From Flavobacterium lindanitolerans (lineage in GTDB: Bacteria; Bacteroidota; Bacteroidia; Flavobacteriales; Flavobacteriaceae): a stretch of DNA of 64,000 nt. Under the pieces are notes generated by a model, which did no database searches, was not told where the DNA came from, and saw nothing but the letters and a program-made list of their open reading frames with translations. Numbering within the stretch: the first letter of the stretch is position 1; each line of letters opens with the position of its first letter. The stretch is from assembly GCF_002846575.1 (NCBI RefSeq), contig NZ_PJND01000007.1:744001-808000 (forward strand), given 5' to 3'. Shown here piece by piece: positions 35,196-43,572 of the stretch. A program made the position numbers and the translations under genes.

Positions 35196-37283
35196 ATGAA
35201 AATTAGAAAATCGAAGCCAAAAATCTCCATTGCTTCTTTTATGAAGCATTATTTTGATGAAAGCCAGCTATGGACGAAGGCAAATGACGAAATTGAATTA
35301 TTGGTGCAGCTGGTCAGTATTATAAGACCAAAAAAACCAAAAGCGGTCTTAGTTGTCGATATTCAGGAATTGTTGGAGTTTCTTCAACAAAATGATTTCA
35401 TACGATTACAGTTTTCTTACTATGTCAAAAAACTGCTGCACAATAAAAAATTCAATAAGTTTCTTTCAGATGCGGGAATCCTCCGTGATGTTGATTTTAT
35501 TTTTGAGGTCCGAAAAAGGATTTTTTCCAAATTGCTTCCCTATCAGCCTAGCAAAGATTCATTGGAGTATATTTTAAATCAGGTTTTTTATCTGGCAACC
35601 GACACGATTTGGGTAAACAAAATTCCGGTTTCCCAAATCGAAGAACTTTATGACCTTTTACTGTTCAATTCGATTTATGACACGGTAGAAGAAGATTCCG
35701 TATTGTCCGAAATGTTGCTTTCTATGAATATTATTACGCAACGTATTAGTGGTCGTGCCATGGAAACGGACGTTATAAAAATGGTTCCGGAATATGATAA
35801 TCTGGAGAGTCCTTTTGCTGCCTTGGAAAAAGAGCTCCATCAGATTGATGATACGGTGAGGAATGCGGAAAATAATCATTTTATTTCATCCACAGACCTA
35901 TACTACAAACAACTTTTGATATTGCACAAGCAATGCAATGATTTTGTAGAAAAAGCCTTTGCCAATTCTTCAAAATACGGTATTTCGCTTCGCGTTAACC
36001 AAAATCTGCTCCGCATACGCCAACAGCTATACCGATTAAAAGTACTGATTCCGCTTTTGGTTGTGGATAGAGAAGAAAACAAAAAAAATAATGGGATACA
36101 GCTTGCGTTAAAACTCATAAAATACAACTGTTATAAAAACGATATCAGAGGTCTGGTAAGCGAAAGTACGCAGCTTTTGTCCTATGAAGTTACACAGCAT
36201 ACTGCAAAAACAGGCGAAAAGTACATTACAGAAACACGGCAGGAATATTTCAGGATGTTCAGGGCAGCTTTAGGAGGCGGACTCATAGTGGGTCTTTTGT
36301 GTATCATCAAAGTGATGTTGGGCAAGGTAGAAACCAGCGGTTTCGGGCATGCTTTTTTATATAGTATGAACTATTCGATTGGATTCATTGCCATTTATCT
36401 CTGCGGGTTTACTTTGGCTACAAAACAGCCGGCCATGACAGCATCAGCATTGGTCAGGGCGTTAGAGCAGGGTATGAAAAAACAAGGAAATTCATCTGAA
36501 AAACATCAGGCATTTGCGGTATTTTTTGCGCGGGTTTTCAGGTCACAGTTTATTGCTTTTGTAGGGAACGTTGTTATGGCATTTCCGGTTTCGCTGTTGG
36601 GAATCTGGCTGATTGATTATGCCTTTGAATATAATATTGCCGCTTCGAAATGGACAAAACTGCTGACAGATATAAGTCCGGTTCATTCGCCGGCTATTTT
36701 TCACGCAGCAATCGCCGGTGTGTTTCTTTTTCTTTCCGGTATTATTTCAGGAAGTATTGCCAATAGGGACAAGCATCATCAGGTGTATTACAGAATACAG
36801 GAACATCCCGTACTGAAGATGACTTTTGGCAGGGAGAAAACAAAAAAAATTGCTGATATGTATGAAAAGAAATGGGCAGGTATTATCTCCAATTTTTGGT
36901 TTGGGGTGTTCATGGGTTCGACCGCATCCATCGGATTGTTTTTTGGATTAAATCTTGATATCCGGCACATTACTTTTGCAAGTGGAAATATGGCTTTAGG
37001 GCTTTATGGAGCCGATTTTATGGTAACTTTGTCATTGGTAATCTGGTGCATTATTGGAATTGGCGTAATCGGGTTGGTCAATTTCCTCGTAAGCTTTGCG
37101 TTGTCTTTGGGGTTGGCTTTCCGTTCCAGAAATATTCCGTTGCGTGAAATACGTTTTGTTATCTTGTCCATCTGGAAACATTTCAAAAGCAAACCTATGA
37201 GTTTCTTTTTTCCATCAGAAAGAAAGATAAAAACACAAACAGAGGAAGAGTATTTGGCTTTAGATACAAAAAATAAAAAATGA
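35196..37283 (+). CDS. Gcr-type membrane protein (annotated in databases as site-specific recombinase)
   Basis: A 695-residue protein. Residues 1-340 are soluble and mostly helical; the C-terminal half has about seven hydrophobic helices (for example GGGLIVGLLCIIKVML, SMNYSIGFIAIYLCGFTLA, FGVFMGSTASIGLFFGL) separated by short loops. It matches what is known as the SpecificRecomb/Gcr family. I see no serine- or tyrosine-recombinase motif, and a polytopic membrane protein is an unlikely recombinase, so the family name is probably wrong. The following GNAT gene overlaps it by 4 bp. Confidence 0.75.
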   Translation: MKIRKSKPKISIASFMKHYFDESQLWTKANDEIELLVQLVSIIRPKKPKAVLVVDIQELLEFLQQNDFIRLQFSYYVKKLLHNKKFNKFLSDAGILRDVDFIFEVRKRIFSKLLPYQPSKDSLEYILNQVFYLATDTIWVNKIPVSQIEELYDLLLFNSIYDTVEEDSVLSEMLLSMNIITQRISGRAMETDVIKMVPEYDNLESPFAALEKELHQIDDTVRNAENNHFISSTDLYYKQLLILHKQCNDFVEKAFANSSKYGISLRVNQNLLRIRQQLYRLKVLIPLLVVDREENKKNNGIQLALKLIKYNCYKNDIRGLVSESTQLLSYEVTQHTAKTGEKYITETRQEYFRMFRAALGGGLIVGLLCIIKVMLGKVETSGFGHAFLYSMNYSIGFIAIYLCGFTLATKQPAMTASALVRALEQGMKKQGNSSEKHQAFAVFFARVFRSQFIAFVGNVVMAFPVSLLGIWLIDYAFEYNIAASKWTKLLTDISPVHSPAIFHAAIAGVFLFLSGIISGSIANRDKHHQVYYRIQEHPVLKMTFGREKTKKIADMYEKKWAGIISNFWFGVFMGSTASIGLFFGLNLDIRHITFASGNMALGLYGADFMVTLSLVIWCIIGIGVIGLVNFLVSFALSLGLAFRSRNIPLREIRFVILSIWKHFKSKPMSFFFPSERKIKTQTEEEYLALDTKNKK

Positions 37284-37729
37284 TAATAAGAGAGTATGCC
37301 GGTTCTGACAAAAACAGAATATTGGAACTTTTAAGACTGAATACACCGAAATTCTTTTCTCCAAATGAAGAGAAGGACTTGTCGTATTATTTGGATAATG
37401 AGGCGGATAATTATTTTGTTCTTGTCATGGAAAGTAAGATTGTTGGATGTGGAGGCTTTAATCTGACAGAAGATGGCAAAACGGCAAAAATATCCTGGGA
37501 TATCTTTGATCCGGGCTATCAAGGAAAAGGACTTGGCAGTGCTTTGACCCGATTCAGGATCGAGAAGATAAAAGAAAACAAACAGGTTAAGACTTTATCT
37601 GTGAGAACATCGCAGCTTGTTTATCCGTTTTATGAAAAATTTGGGCTCAGGCTCAGGGAAGTTGTGAAAGATTTCTGGGACGAAGGGTTTGATTTATATC
37701 AATTGGACTGTGATATAGAGTCGGTTTGA
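37280..37729 (+). CDS. GNAT-family N-acetyltransferase
   Basis: A 149-residue single GNAT domain: IIREYAGSDKNRILELL at the start, the central strands, and the acetyl-CoA loop DPGYQGKGLGSALTRFRI (about 77-94). Its ATG overlaps the end of the preceding membrane-protein gene (ATGA type), so translation is probably coupled. Substrate unknown. Confidence 0.9.
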   Translation: MIIREYAGSDKNRILELLRLNTPKFFSPNEEKDLSYYLDNEADNYFVLVMESKIVGCGGFNLTEDGKTAKISWDIFDPGYQGKGLGSALTRFRIEKIKENKQVKTLSVRTSQLVYPFYEKFGLRLREVVKDFWDEGFDLYQLDCDIESV

Positions 37730-37747
37730 TAAATTGGCAGTTGGGTT

Positions 37748-38836
37748 ATGGAGGAGCAGGAACAAATTCAAAATCGCAAAATCATCCATGTCGATATGGA
37801 TGCCTTTTATGCTTCTGTTGAGCAGATGGACAATCCTGAATTGAGAGGAAAACCTATTGCCGTTGGTGGTGGAGGTAACAGGGGTGTTGTTGCAGCAGCA
37901 AGCTATGAAGCCCGAAAATTTGGAGTACGCAGTGCCATAAGCGGCTATCAGGCCAAGAGAAATTGTCCCGAATTAATATTTGTAAGACCCAGGTTTGAAC
38001 GTTACAGGGAAATCTCCGAGCAGATACGTCAGATTTTTTATGATTATACTGATTTGGTCGAACCGCTTTCTCTTGACGAGGCCTATCTGGATGTTACTGT
38101 CAATAAAAAAGGAAATCCCAGTGCCACACTAATTGCCCGCGAAATTCGCAAAAGGATATGGGATGAAGTAGGATTGACAGCCTCTGCCGGAATTTCCATA
38201 AATAAATTTATTGCTAAGGTTGCATCGGATTTTAATAAGCCTAACGGACAAAAAACGGTCAATCCCGATGAAGTGCTTGCCTTTTTGGAAGAACTCCCCA
38301 TCAGGAAGTTTTATGGAGTAGGGAAGGTGACTACAGAAAAAATGTATCAGTTGGGAATTTTTACGGGTAAAGACCTGAAAGAAAAAACAATAGACTTTTT
38401 AATAAAACATTTTGGGAAATCAGGAGCCTTTTATTATTCGGTAGTCCGGGGCATTCACAACAGCGCGGTAAAGCCGGAACGCATAGCGAAATCTGTAGGA
38501 GCCGAGCATACTTTTCATGAAAACCTGACTTCGGAAATTTTTATGATGGAACGCCTGGAATCGATTGCCGCGACTTTGGAACGAAGGCTGAAGAAATATG
38601 ATATTTCAGGGAAAACGGTCACGTTAAAGATTAAATACAGCGATTTTACATTACAAACCCGAAGCAAGACCATGCCCTATTTTATTTCTGACAAAAGTCT
38701 GATTTTGGATGTAGCCAAAGAATTGCTCTATCAGGAAAAAATGAAAGACTCGGTGCGTCTGCTGGGAATATCACTTGGGAATTTGAATACGGAAGTAAAA
38801 AAGACGGTAGTTGTACAGTTGAAGTTTGATTTTTAA
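37748..38836 (+). CDS. dinB: DNA polymerase IV (Y family)
   Basis: Error-prone translesion polymerase of 362 residues. The catalytic carboxylates are in HVDMDAFYASVEQ (D16, D18) and LSLDEAYLDVT (Asp and Glu of the palm). The finger, thumb (helix-hairpin-helix, YGVGKVTTEKMYQLG) and little-finger domains are present. There is no clear beta-clamp motif at the very end, although the tail VVVQLKFDF may act as one, since QL..F is its core. No LexA-type box is visible upstream; the gene may be read from the upstream GNAT transcript. Confidence 0.96.
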   Translation: MEEQEQIQNRKIIHVDMDAFYASVEQMDNPELRGKPIAVGGGGNRGVVAAASYEARKFGVRSAISGYQAKRNCPELIFVRPRFERYREISEQIRQIFYDYTDLVEPLSLDEAYLDVTVNKKGNPSATLIAREIRKRIWDEVGLTASAGISINKFIAKVASDFNKPNGQKTVNPDEVLAFLEELPIRKFYGVGKVTTEKMYQLGIFTGKDLKEKTIDFLIKHFGKSGAFYYSVVRGIHNSAVKPERIAKSVGAEHTFHENLTSEIFMMERLESIAATLERRLKKYDISGKTVTLKIKYSDFTLQTRSKTMPYFISDKSLILDVAKELLYQEKMKDSVRLLGISLGNLNTEVKKTVVVQLKFDF

Positions 38837-38906
38837 TTTAAGATTTAAGATTTTGGCTTATGGTGTCTAAACCTAAAATCAGAAATCAAAAATCACAAAT
38901 AAGAAA
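38829..38906. repeat. Degenerate heptamer repeat, partly inverted, after dinB
   Basis: From the dinB stop the sequence falls into 7-bp units: two of AAGATTT, two to three degenerate units, then AAAATCA, GAAATCA, AAAATCA, CAAATAA. The first units are close to the inverse of the last, so the array can fold into an imperfect stem. It resembles the longer array at 61803-61911. Confidence 0.5.
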
Positions 38907-38941
38907 GGGCAAAGTTTCTGAACTACTTTCTATCAAAGATT

Positions 38942-38949
38942 TATATTTG
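38942..38949 (+). promoter_or_regulatory. -7 element of the PAS protein gene
   Basis: TATATTTG, an exact TAnnTTTG match, 14 nt before the ATG. No TTG at the standard distance. Confidence 0.5.
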
Positions 38950-38963
38950 CTAAAAATATTACC

Positions 38964-39479
38964 ATGTTTGACCTAAATGAATATGAAAACGCACAAAAGG
39001 GGTATTCTGCTACGCAGAATGCTATTCCCGTGCCTTTATATTCGTGGGATTTTTTTGGAGAATATCTCGAACAGCTCAAGAACTCCCTTTCTGACTTATC
39101 CAAATTGAAGGTGCTTTCAAAATCCAATCACTGGAAGTTAAATTGGGATTTTAAAGAAGAATTACAAAAAGACCACGTTATAGTTGTGACGGACACTTCT
39201 TTGAATATAGTATTTGCTTCAGAAAATATTATAGGAATGACAGGCTATGCTTCAGAAGAAGTACTCGGGAAAAGCCCTAAAATGTTTCAGGGTGACGAAA
39301 CTTCTAAAAAAGAACTGCAACAGATTCGTGAAGCAATTGATGCCAGGATTCCTTTTGAAAAAACAATCATAAACTACAAAAAAAACGGGGAAACCTATTC
39401 CTGCCATATCAAGGCTTTTCCAATATTTAACCGTAAGAAGAAGGTGGTGAATTTTATCGCGTTTGAAAAAGCAGCCTAA
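38964..39479 (+). CDS. Single-domain LOV-like PAS protein without the flavin cysteine
   Basis: A 171-residue soluble protein. Residues 1-65 are family-specific; residues 70-170 form one PAS domain: VIVVTDTSLNIVFASENIIGMTGY, then GKSPKMFQGDETSKKEL, then INYKKNGETYSCHIKAFPIF. This pattern follows LOV domains, where GxNCRFLQG holds the cysteine that bonds flavin; here that stretch reads GKSPKMFQG, with Pro at the Cys position. No output domain is fused. It may bind flavin or another ligand, or act as a protein-protein module. Confidence 0.88.
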   Translation: MFDLNEYENAQKGYSATQNAIPVPLYSWDFFGEYLEQLKNSLSDLSKLKVLSKSNHWKLNWDFKEELQKDHVIVVTDTSLNIVFASENIIGMTGYASEEVLGKSPKMFQGDETSKKELQQIREAIDARIPFEKTIINYKKNGETYSCHIKAFPIFNRKKKVVNFIAFEKAA

Positions 39480-39538
39480 ATCTTTAACCATAACACATCT
39501 TTTCTAATATTTTATCCAAACCTGTTTCACCTTTAGGT

Positions 39539-39580
39539 CTCTGCATCTTTGTGAGCAAATTTTCAAGCAAAGGCGCAGAG
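39539..39580. repeat. Intergenic hairpin, possible interspersed repeat
   Basis: CTCTGC-AT-CTTTG (39539-39551) pairs with CAAAG-GC-GCAGAG (39568-39580): 11 pairs with a 2x2 internal loop and a 16-nt apical loop. No T-run. The look recalls multicopy flavobacterial intergenic elements, but only one copy is in this window. Confidence 0.45.
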
Positions 39581-39676
39581 ATGCCGTCTTTTTTCCGGAT
39601 GCATATTTTTCGTTTAGTTAAATACCATATTATTCTTTAAAGTTTTTCTCCCCTGAAAAAAAGGGGAAATTTCCCC

Positions 39677-39707
39677 TTGTTTCGTTTTTACCATCGGCAT
39701 AGCTTTG
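39677..39707 (+). promoter_or_regulatory. Promoter in a gene-free stretch
   Basis: TTG at 39677-39679, a 20-bp spacer and TAGCTTTG at 39700-39707. It fires towards a stretch with no credible gene and a terminator about 150 nt further on. Confidence 0.6.
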
Positions 39708-39712
39708 TAACA

Positions 39713-39882
39713 TAATCACAGGCATTGGGAATTTACATGAATTGCACAAACTCAAACTTTCCCAAACAATGTGTCGTTGAATTATAATGGGGGTGTATGA
39801 CTCAAGCATAACAGGGTTAGTGGCTGTTTTTGCAAAAGTCATCTGGAAAAAAAAAGGTTTGACTCAAGTCAAACCTTTTTTG
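39713..39882 (+). ncRNA. Candidate small RNA of about 165 nt
   Basis: Between the promoter and the hairpin at 39856-39875 I find only ORFs of fewer than 50 codons without ribosome binding sites. The 9-mer TGACTCAAG occurs twice (39798-39806 and 39860-39868), the second copy forming one side and the loop of the terminator. The terminator is bidirectional and also serves the convergent BI-1 gene, so a separate RNA is possible but unproven. The rest of 39480-39900 contains the hairpin listed above and nothing else I can identify. Confidence 0.35.
39856..39881. terminator. Bidirectional terminator beside the BI-1 gene
   Basis: GGTTTGA (39856-39862), loop CTCAAG, TCAAACC (39869-39875), flanked by an A-run on the left and a T-run on the right. 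Confidence 0.88.
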
Positions 39883-39900
39883 ATTTTATATGTTTATTGT

Positions 39901-40674
39901 TTAGTTTCTGCTGGAAAGCTTGGAAAGCAATCTTAGGAACTCGATATAAAGCCACACAAGAGTAATCATTAATCCCATAGCTCCAAACCATTCCATATAT
40001 TTTGGCTGTCGGTTTTTTGCTCCTTTTTCAATCAGGTCGAAATCTAAGAACAGGTTCAGGGCGGCAATAATAATTACGACAACACTGATTCCGATACTCA
40101 TTAGCGAATTGCCATGGTGAACCGGCACAAAGCTGGTAAACATTGAAAGCAGCCATGAAATTAAGTAATACGTAGCAACAGCTAATGTGGCAGCAATAAC
40201 TACGGATTTGAATTGCTCGTTTACTTTTACAATCTGATATTTATATAGGCCAAAACACACTAAAAACGTGACGAAGGTAGCGCCAACAGCCTGTATTACG
40301 ATTCCAGGATACATGGCTTCAAATACGGCAGAAATACCTCCGATAAATAATCCTTCAACCAATGCATAAGCCGGAGCCAGGTAGGAAGAGTATTGAGGTC
40401 TGAATGATGAAATCAAGACTAATATAAATCCAACAATTGCTCCTCCTATTGCCAAAGGAAGCGGATTAAAACCGTTAAAAGCCAGCCACCATGTTAAAGA
40501 AGCAGTGGCAGTTAATAACAAAAGCATAAAGAAACTCTTGTTGATGGTTCCGGAAACAGTCATTTCCTGGCCGTAATCAATCAGGGTTGAGTTTTCGTCC
40601 GGGCTGTAAGAATGAACCGTTGGTTTGCTAAAATTCTTATTGCCCAAAAATGGATTATTTGACTTGAAATTCAT
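39901..40674 (-). CDS. Bax inhibitor-1/YccA-family membrane protein
   Basis: A 257-residue protein with seven hydrophobic helices and a soluble N-terminus of about 50 residues containing SNNPFLGNKNF. The family acts as a pH-sensitive calcium leak channel in characterised members (YetJ), and conserved acidic residues lie in the last helices (LDFDLIEKGA). It is a single-gene leftward unit between terminators. Confidence 0.93.
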   Translation of the reverse strand: MNFKSNNPFLGNKNFSKPTVHSYSPDENSTLIDYGQEMTVSGTINKSFFMLLLLTATASLTWWLAFNGFNPLPLAIGGAIVGFILVLISSFRPQYSSYLAPAYALVEGLFIGGISAVFEAMYPGIVIQAVGATFVTFLVCFGLYKYQIVKVNEQFKSVVIAATLAVATYYLISWLLSMFTSFVPVHHGNSLMSIGISVVVIIIAALNLFLDFDLIEKGAKNRQPKYMEWFGAMGLMITLVWLYIEFLRLLSKLSSRN

Positions 40675-40740
40675 AATCGTTTATTTTAATATCAGCCCAA
40701 ATATAATTTTTTCTTTTCTATTTTCCTTGCGGCAGCAATA

Positions 40741-40769
40741 AAAAATCCGTTAGAGGAGCTAACGGATTT
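40741..40769 (-). terminator. Terminator after pyk
   Basis: AAATCCGTTAG (40743-40753) pairs with CTAACGGATTT (40759-40769) around a 5-nt loop; read leftward, a T-run follows. Confidence 0.88.
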
Positions 40770-40788
40770 GATTATTTGTCAGTTGGTG

Positions 40789-42219
40789 TTATTCCATTTC
40801 GGAAACTCTCAGAGTATTGACCATTCCTTTATCAACTACCGGCATTGCGGCAAGATTGATAAGGAAATCGCCTTTGTCAACATATCCTTTTTCTCTTGCT
40901 ATTTCATTGACGTCAGTAACGGTGTCGTCTGTGCTGACAAACTTATCGTAATAGAAAGAATTGACACCCCATAAAAGGTTTAATTGCGTCAGGATTTTTT
41001 TGTTGGATGTAAAAACCAAAATATGCGATTGTGGTCTCCAGGCCGAAATCTGGAAAGCAGTATAGCCACTGTTGGTTAGCGTACAGATTGCTTTCGCCTT
41101 GATTACGTTAGCCATCAAAGCGGCGTGATGGCAGATGGATTTTGTAATAAAACGTTTAGTCCTGATTTGTGGCGTGTTTTGAGGTACCTGAATCAGTGGA
41201 GAATCCTCCACAGCTTCAATAATCTGTGTCATTTTTTCGATTACCTGTACAGGATAGTTTCCTACGGAAGTTTCTCCCGAAAGCATAACGGCATCAGCAC
41301 CATCCATTACAGAGTTGGCCACGTCGTTTACTTCAGCACGGGTAGGTGTAAGGCTTGTAATCATTGTTTCCATCATTTGGGTAGCAATAATTACAGGTAT
41401 ACGGGCAGTTTTTGCCCTGTGGACTAATTTTTTCTGAATCAGCGGTACTTCCTGTGCAGGAATCTCAACACCAAGGTCACCTCTGGCTACCATTAATCCG
41501 TCACAAAATGCAACAATCTTATCTATATTTTCAACGCCTTCCGGCTTTTCAATTTTGGCAATAATTGGAATTTTATGTGCAGAATTTTTAGAAATCAGGT
41601 CCTGTAGTTCCTGAAGGTCTTCAGATGTCCTAACAAAAGAAAGAGCAATCCAGTCTACCTGGTTTTCAATAGCAAAAAGGGCATCCTTAATATCTTTCTG
41701 TGTCAAGGCTGGCAATGAAACCTTAGTATTTGGAAGGTTTACTCCTTTTTTAGATTTTAGAGGGCCGCCCTGAACGACACGGCAGATTACTTCGGAAACA
41801 CCATTGGATTCAAGTGCTTCAAATATTAATTTTCCGTCATCAAGAAGGATTCTTTCTCCCGGTTTTACGTCAGCCGGGAATTGCTTATAATTCATATAGA
41901 CTCTTTCGGCTGTCCCCGGAACATCCTCGGCGGTCTGGAACGTAATGATATCTCCTTTGCTTACAATGACGTCTTCTTTCATTACACCAACACGAAGTTT
42001 AGGGCCCTGAAGGTCAGCTAAAATCGCGGTGTTGTATCCAAATTCTTCATTCAGTTCGCGGATCATATCTATTCGGGCTTTCACGTCGGTATAATCTGCA
42101 TGGGAAAAGTTAATCCTAAACACATTTACTCCAGCATCGATCATGTCCTTAAGGACATCTTTGGTGCTGCAAGCGGGGCCTAATGTAGCTACGATCTTTG
42201 TTTTTTTTCTTGTCGACAT
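40789..42219 (-). CDS. pyk: Pyruvate kinase
   Basis: Last step of glycolysis, phosphoenolpyruvate to pyruvate with ATP formation. The 476-residue protein starts with the family block TKIVATLGPACSTKDVLKDM, and shows FRINFSHADY, the catalytic IIAKIEKPEGVENID (Lys and Glu, about 223-237), GLMVARGDLGVEIP and IIATQMMETMI. The N-terminal, B and regulatory C domains are all present. It follows the IPExxxVDY gene by 2 bp in the leftward cluster. Confidence 0.98.
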   Translation of the reverse strand: MSTRKKTKIVATLGPACSTKDVLKDMIDAGVNVFRINFSHADYTDVKARIDMIRELNEEFGYNTAILADLQGPKLRVGVMKEDVIVSKGDIITFQTAEDVPGTAERVYMNYKQFPADVKPGERILLDDGKLIFEALESNGVSEVICRVVQGGPLKSKKGVNLPNTKVSLPALTQKDIKDALFAIENQVDWIALSFVRTSEDLQELQDLISKNSAHKIPIIAKIEKPEGVENIDKIVAFCDGLMVARGDLGVEIPAQEVPLIQKKLVHRAKTARIPVIIATQMMETMITSLTPTRAEVNDVANSVMDGADAVMLSGETSVGNYPVQVIEKMTQIIEAVEDSPLIQVPQNTPQIRTKRFITKSICHHAALMANVIKAKAICTLTNSGYTAFQISAWRPQSHILVFTSNKKILTQLNLLWGVNSFYYDKFVSTDDTVTDVNEIAREKGYVDKGDFLINLAAMPVVDKGMVNTLRVSEME

Positions 42220-42221
42220 TA

Positions 42222-42710
42222 TTAGAAAATTAAGTTGTTTTTAGATTTTATATTGTCTGGAAACACTTCATAAACGGTTGTGATCCATTCTATTTTATTC
42301 AGTTTTTGCAGTATCTCTTCGATTTCAAATGTGTTGCAGTTGTTTTCTATTTTCAAAAAGTAATCCACTTTTTTAAGTTCAGGAAGCAGGTATACTTTTG
42401 TGGCAATCTCTACATTCTCATCCAGGAAAAGATCCTGTGTGTTATTTTTTTTATAGGTAATAATTTCGTTTTTGTTTTGGACGAGACTCCAAAGTATGTC
42501 TTTTGCCACATCATCATAGCTGAATTTTGTAAACGCAGCTTCTCCATCTTTGGTCGTAATGCCAATCTCGTCATTGCTTCGGCTTAAGAGAATAGGTAAT
42601 TGCTGATTGATGAAGTAAGCCAATCTGAAATCTTCTAATGAAGTGTGGATAGCAATAAGCTCATAATCAACTTCATCAAATTCGTCAAGATGTAACTTAT
42701 GGATGCCCAT
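42222..42710 (-). CDS. IPExxxVDY-family protein
   Basis: A 162-residue cytosolic protein of a family confined to Flavobacteriia and close relatives, named after a motif present here as LPELKKVDY (about 129-137). It starts MGIHKLHLDEFDEVDYELIAIHT and has mixed alpha/beta content. Function unknown. In many relatives it lies between rnc and pyk, as here, 2 bp before pyk, suggesting a conserved link with pyruvate kinase or RNase III expression. Confidence 0.9.
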   Translation of the reverse strand: MGIHKLHLDEFDEVDYELIAIHTSLEDFRLAYFINQQLPILLSRSNDEIGITTKDGEAAFTKFSYDDVAKDILWSLVQNKNEIITYKKNNTQDLFLDENVEIATKVYLLPELKKVDYFLKIENNCNTFEIEEILQKLNKIEWITTVYEVFPDNIKSKNNLIF

Positions 42711-42728
42711 ATTGAAATTAAATAAGTC

Positions 42729-42748
42729 GTAAATATAGCTATATTTAC
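42729..42748. promoter_or_regulatory. 20-bp perfect palindrome upstream of the IPExxxVDY-pyk pair
   Basis: GTAAATATAGCTATATTTAC reads the same on both strands. It lies 18 bp upstream of the IPExxxVDY start and contains a one-mismatch -7 box, so it could be an operator. AT-rich palindromes also arise by chance. Confidence 0.35.
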
Positions 42749-42824
42749 TGAGGAATTATACAAAATACAATTAGGTTAACGTTAATTTATCAACGAAAAC
42801 GATATAGTTTTAAGATATTTCTAA

Positions 42825-43565
42825 CTATTTGTTTTTGATTTTTTCCTGAAACGCGAAGTATGCTCTTTGGGAAGCTTTTTCTTCAGCCTTCTTTTTTGAA
42901 GTAGCCCTGGCTTTTGCAACTACTTTATGGTCTATACTTAACTTGACTCCAAAGAAACGCTGTCCGTCAATGCCATTATCTTCATAGACGTCATAATGGA
43001 AAGCTCTTTTTTCTTTCTGGCACCATTCAATCAGAAGACTCTTGTAACTGATAACTTTACCTTCCAGTTTGGCAATATCCACATAAGGAGTGATAACCCT
43101 TTTTTTGATGAATTTTTCGCAGTAGGTATAACCTTTGTCGAGATATATGGCACCGATAAGCGCCTCGAAGATATTTCCGTGAATGTTCTCTCCAAAATGT
43201 TGGGCAGGAACTTTGCTTTCGATAAAACGGATGAGGTTGAGGTCGCGCCCCAGCTCATTCAGATGTTCGCGGCTTACTATTTTAGAACGCATTTTAGTAA
43301 GATAGCCTTCATCTCCTGAAGGAACCTGATTGAATAGGTGAGCGGCAATTACAGAGCTCAACATGGCATCCCCAAGAAATTCCAGGCGTTCGTAGTTAAT
43401 CTGATTTCCGTCAGCATCCAGTTTGTTGGAAGAGCGATGCGTAAAAGCCCTGCGGTAACATTCAAGGTTGATGGGTTTGAAACCTAGTATTTTATAGATG
43501 TCGCTAAAAAAAATCCCGTCTTCATGAGAACGGGAATTTGGAAATATTTTTCTGATGATGTTCAT
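42825..43565 (-). CDS. rnc: Ribonuclease III
   Basis: Double-strand RNA endonuclease for rRNA and mRNA processing, 246 residues. The signature YERLEFLGDAML (about 59-70) holds the catalytic Glu and Asp; the second acidic set is in NIFEALIGAIYLD (about 130-142). The C-terminal double-stranded RNA-binding domain is present (YKSLLIEWCQKEKRAFHYDV to the end). It starts 7 bp after fabF in the leftward operon. Confidence 0.97.
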   Translation of the reverse strand: MNIIRKIFPNSRSHEDGIFFSDIYKILGFKPINLECYRRAFTHRSSNKLDADGNQINYERLEFLGDAMLSSVIAAHLFNQVPSGDEGYLTKMRSKIVSREHLNELGRDLNLIRFIESKVPAQHFGENIHGNIFEALIGAIYLDKGYTYCEKFIKKRVITPYVDIAKLEGKVISYKSLLIEWCQKEKRAFHYDVYEDNGIDGQRFFGVKLSIDHKVVAKARATSKKKAEEKASQRAYFAFQEKIKNK

Positions 43566-43572
43566 CCGAATA

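Noticed and set aside
39630..39842. 70-codon minus-strand ORF in the 39.5-39.9 kb gap
   Set aside because: No promoter, signal or recognisable motif; it overlaps a plausible promoter-RNA unit on the other strand.
39788..39938. 49-codon plus-strand ORF running into the BI-1 gene
   Set aside because: It reads through a strong hairpin and overlaps the conserved antisense gene; composition is not coding-like.
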